NCBI RefSeq assembly: GCF_001687365.1
Contig: NZ_LGLV01000014.1
Span: forward strand, 164,421-228,420
Direction of reading: 5' to 3'
Origin: Pararhizobium polonicum
Lineage (GTDB): Bacteria > Pseudomonadota > Alphaproteobacteria > Rhizobiales > Rhizobiaceae
DNA length: 64,000 bases
Below the pieces are notes generated by a model that did no database searches, was not told the DNA's origin, and saw only the letters and a program-made list of their open reading frames with translations. Numbering within the stretch: position 1 is the first letter of the stretch; each line of letters opens with the position of its first letter. Below are positions 62,892-64,000 of this stretch, piece by piece. A program made the translations under genes and the position numbers.

Positions 62892-63302
62892 ATGCCCACT
62901 GACACCAACACGCCGGGAACGGCATGGATGCAAATCGTCAAGAAAAAGGGAACGAGCGACTTCGCGGAATCGTTCACCGCTGACGCTAGGCTTCAGGCCA
63001 CAGCCCTTAGCAAGGCGGTGGTCGGCCCGACACTCATCGGCGCGTTCTTCGCCGCGACGAGCACTATGTACGAACAATTCGTGTTCACTGCGGAGACGGT
63101 TGACGGTGTGAAGACTTACCTTGAGTGGGATGCCATACACGCTGGCAAGCCGATCGCCGGCGCCACCATCGTCACTCGGAATGAGTCTGGTCTCATCTAC
63201 AACATCAAACTCTTTCAAAGCCCGTTTGACGTCGTTCGCGAATTTTCATCTGGCCTGAAGGAGCGGCTTCAAGGAACACTGGGGCCGGACTTCTTTAGCT
63301 AA
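62892..63302 (+). CDS. SnoaL/NTF2-like fold protein, function unknown
   Basis: The 136-residue protein starts after TAGGAGATTATT. Its pattern (FAESFTADARLQATALSKAVVGP, then FVFTAETVDGVKTYLEWDAIHAGKPIAGATIVTRNESGLIYNIKLFQSPFDVV, in parts) is that of SnoaL-like proteins with a cone-shaped ligand pocket. It is a stand-alone gene here. Family members can be isomerases, hydrolases or binding proteins; I cannot tell which. Confidence 0.78.
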   Translation: MPTDTNTPGTAWMQIVKKKGTSDFAESFTADARLQATALSKAVVGPTLIGAFFAATSTMYEQFVFTAETVDGVKTYLEWDAIHAGKPIAGATIVTRNESGLIYNIKLFQSPFDVVREFSSGLKERLQGTLGPDFFS

Positions 63303-63587
63303 GCCGGGAAAGCAGTGAACCGCGTGGCCTTTGCCGGAAGCCGTTTGGTGTGGTTCGGCATGGATTAAGGTCCCCCCACTTCGGGTAACCGCATTCAAAC
63401 GGCCCCCATCTGCAATGACGTTACAACAGCCTCCGGCTCCCATCGGGGGCTGTTAAATTGGATGCCTGTTGCAAAGGGAATTCTTAAGATATGACGCGTC
63501 GCTCACGTGCAGGGTGACCAGCTTGGCTTGGTCGCGCCAGCGTTCTTCGTGACGAGATGGTGGCATTCAGCCCATGATTTTCCAAGA
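63303..63587. other. Intergenic stretch with one possible hairpin
   Basis: No gene is supportable. AACAGCC (63425-63431) and GGCTGTT (63448-63454) with inner CCGG/CGG pairing form a candidate terminator for the SnoaL-like gene, followed by AAATT only. Confidence 0.4.
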
Positions 63588-63690
63588 CTACTGTTTTGAG
63601 CTTGGACGCCCGGGAAGGTAGCTCAGAATTGATTTCGTGAAACCGCCGTCAACACAAAGATCTTGACCGGCTATATAACTCGCGAATGGC
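63588..63690 (-). pseudogene. Short-chain dehydrogenase, C-terminal fragment
   Basis: Reading leftward the frame gives PFASYIAGQDLCVDGGFTKS followed by ILSYLPGRPSSKQ and a stop, the typical end of an SDR (the YIxGQxLxVDGG signature). Upstream the expected GA-PFASY reading needs one extra base near 63690, and the gene is cut off a few codons further by the IS630-type element. The rest of the gene is not in the window. Confidence 0.7.
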
Positions 63691-63715
63691 GCCTATCAGG
63701 AACTCAGTCGCATTA

Positions 63716-64000
63716 GAGCGTCGGGGGGATTTTGTGAATCTGTGGATTCCGTTCTGGGGACTTTTGTGATTCGATATGGCAGGAGGATTTTGCCATGTCT
63801 CACGCGTTTTCCTTGGATCTGCGTCATCGGATTGTCGATGCGATATCGCGCGGCAAGTCGCGCCGCGCCGCCGCCGCTGATTTTTCTGTTTCCGCCGCCA
63901 CGGCGGTCCGGCTCAAGCCGCGATTGGATCGAACTGGTTCGTTGGAGCCTTCGCGGCGGGGGCGCCGTCGCGACAGTGGCAAGCTCGGACCTTGCCGGGA
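63716..64000 (+). mobile_element. IS630-family-like element, left part (runs off the right edge)
   Basis: A TA at 63714-63715, the target of this family, precedes GAGCGTCGGGGGGATTTTG, and the transposase begins 79 nt later. The right end is outside the window. It truncates the SDR gene to the left. The exact end is inferred. Confidence 0.55.
63795..64000 (+). CDS. IS630-family transposase, N-terminal part (truncated by window edge)
   Basis: The ATG at 63795 follows GGCAGGAGGATTTTGCC. The first 68 residues show the helix-turn-helix of IS630 transposases: FSLDLRHRIVDAISRGKSRR, AAAADFSVSAATAVRL, then SLEPSRRGRRRDSGKL. The catalytic DDE domain lies beyond the window. Confidence 0.8.
   Translation, partial: MSHAFSLDLRHRIVDAISRGKSRRAAAADFSVSAATAVRLKPRLDRTGSLEPSRRGRRRDSGKLGPCR

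Overview
The window looks like an accessory, catabolism-rich replicon segment (megaplasmid, chromid or genomic island) of an alphaproteobacterium, most probably a Rhizobiales member of the Rhizobium/Agrobacterium/Ochrobactrum type. This rests on gene families and gene style: many ABC uptake systems, Tat-type signal peptides on binding proteins, overlapping operon genes, high-GC coding sequence and a scatter of insertion-sequence remnants. I see no rRNA, tRNA, CRISPR, phage or conjugation genes, so the genus is inference.

Layout. 0-5.1 kb: a truncated TetR gene, then an RND efflux pump (inner-membrane pump plus periplasmic adaptor) divergent from its probable TetR repressor. 5.3-6.9 kb: an orphan beta-ketoacyl-ACP synthase and a decayed IS4-type transposase. 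7.2-18.6 kb: a nearly complete aerobic nicotinate degradation cluster. Transcribed leftward are nicC, nicD, nicE, nicF, nicX, a transporter and a MarR regulator. Transcribed rightward are nicA, nicB and an XdhC-like fragment. Two identical AGCGTATACGCT palindromes lie in the divergent promoter region. The encoded enzymes would convert nicotinate via 6-hydroxynicotinate, 2,5-dihydroxypyridine, N-formylmaleamate, maleamate and maleate to fumarate.

18.6-31.2 kb: a glycoside locus with GH106-like, GH63-like and GH3 hydrolases, a polyamine-type ABC importer, an isochorismatase-fold hydrolase and a second MarR regulator similar to the nic one. Two reverse-complementary copies of an 18-bp TTTGTATACAAA site precede the importer. 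Its position beside nic makes uptake and deglycosylation of a conjugated, possibly pyridine, compound an attractive hypothesis. 31.2-32.9 kb: a small ORF with a strong ribosome binding site and an IS701-type element. 32.9-41.2 kb: a small secreted protein, then a locus pairing a flavin monooxygenase with a ribose-type ABC importer (two permeases) and an acyl-CoA-dehydrogenase-like flavin enzyme, which resembles organosulfur-scavenging gene sets.

41.7-53.5 kb: a locus I cannot match to a described pathway: RraA-like aldolase, HisC-like aminotransferase, a Dpp-type importer, a GntR regulator, a hydantoinase-like cyclic amidase, an unusual SDR lacking the usual Tyr/Lys pair, a VOC protein and a DapA-like aldolase/lyase. 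Three ATGTATA-containing sites lie in front of its transcription units. 53.5-55.2 kb: an IS graveyard (IS1595 remnant interrupted by an IS5/IS427-type element, IS1182 tail, old-yellow-enzyme fragment). 55.8-62.6 kb: a LacI regulator divergent from a sugar/polyol ABC importer with a Gfo/Idh/MocA dehydrogenase and an IolE-type isomerase. 62.9-64 kb: an NTF2-like protein, an SDR gene tail and the start of an IS630-type transposase running off the window.
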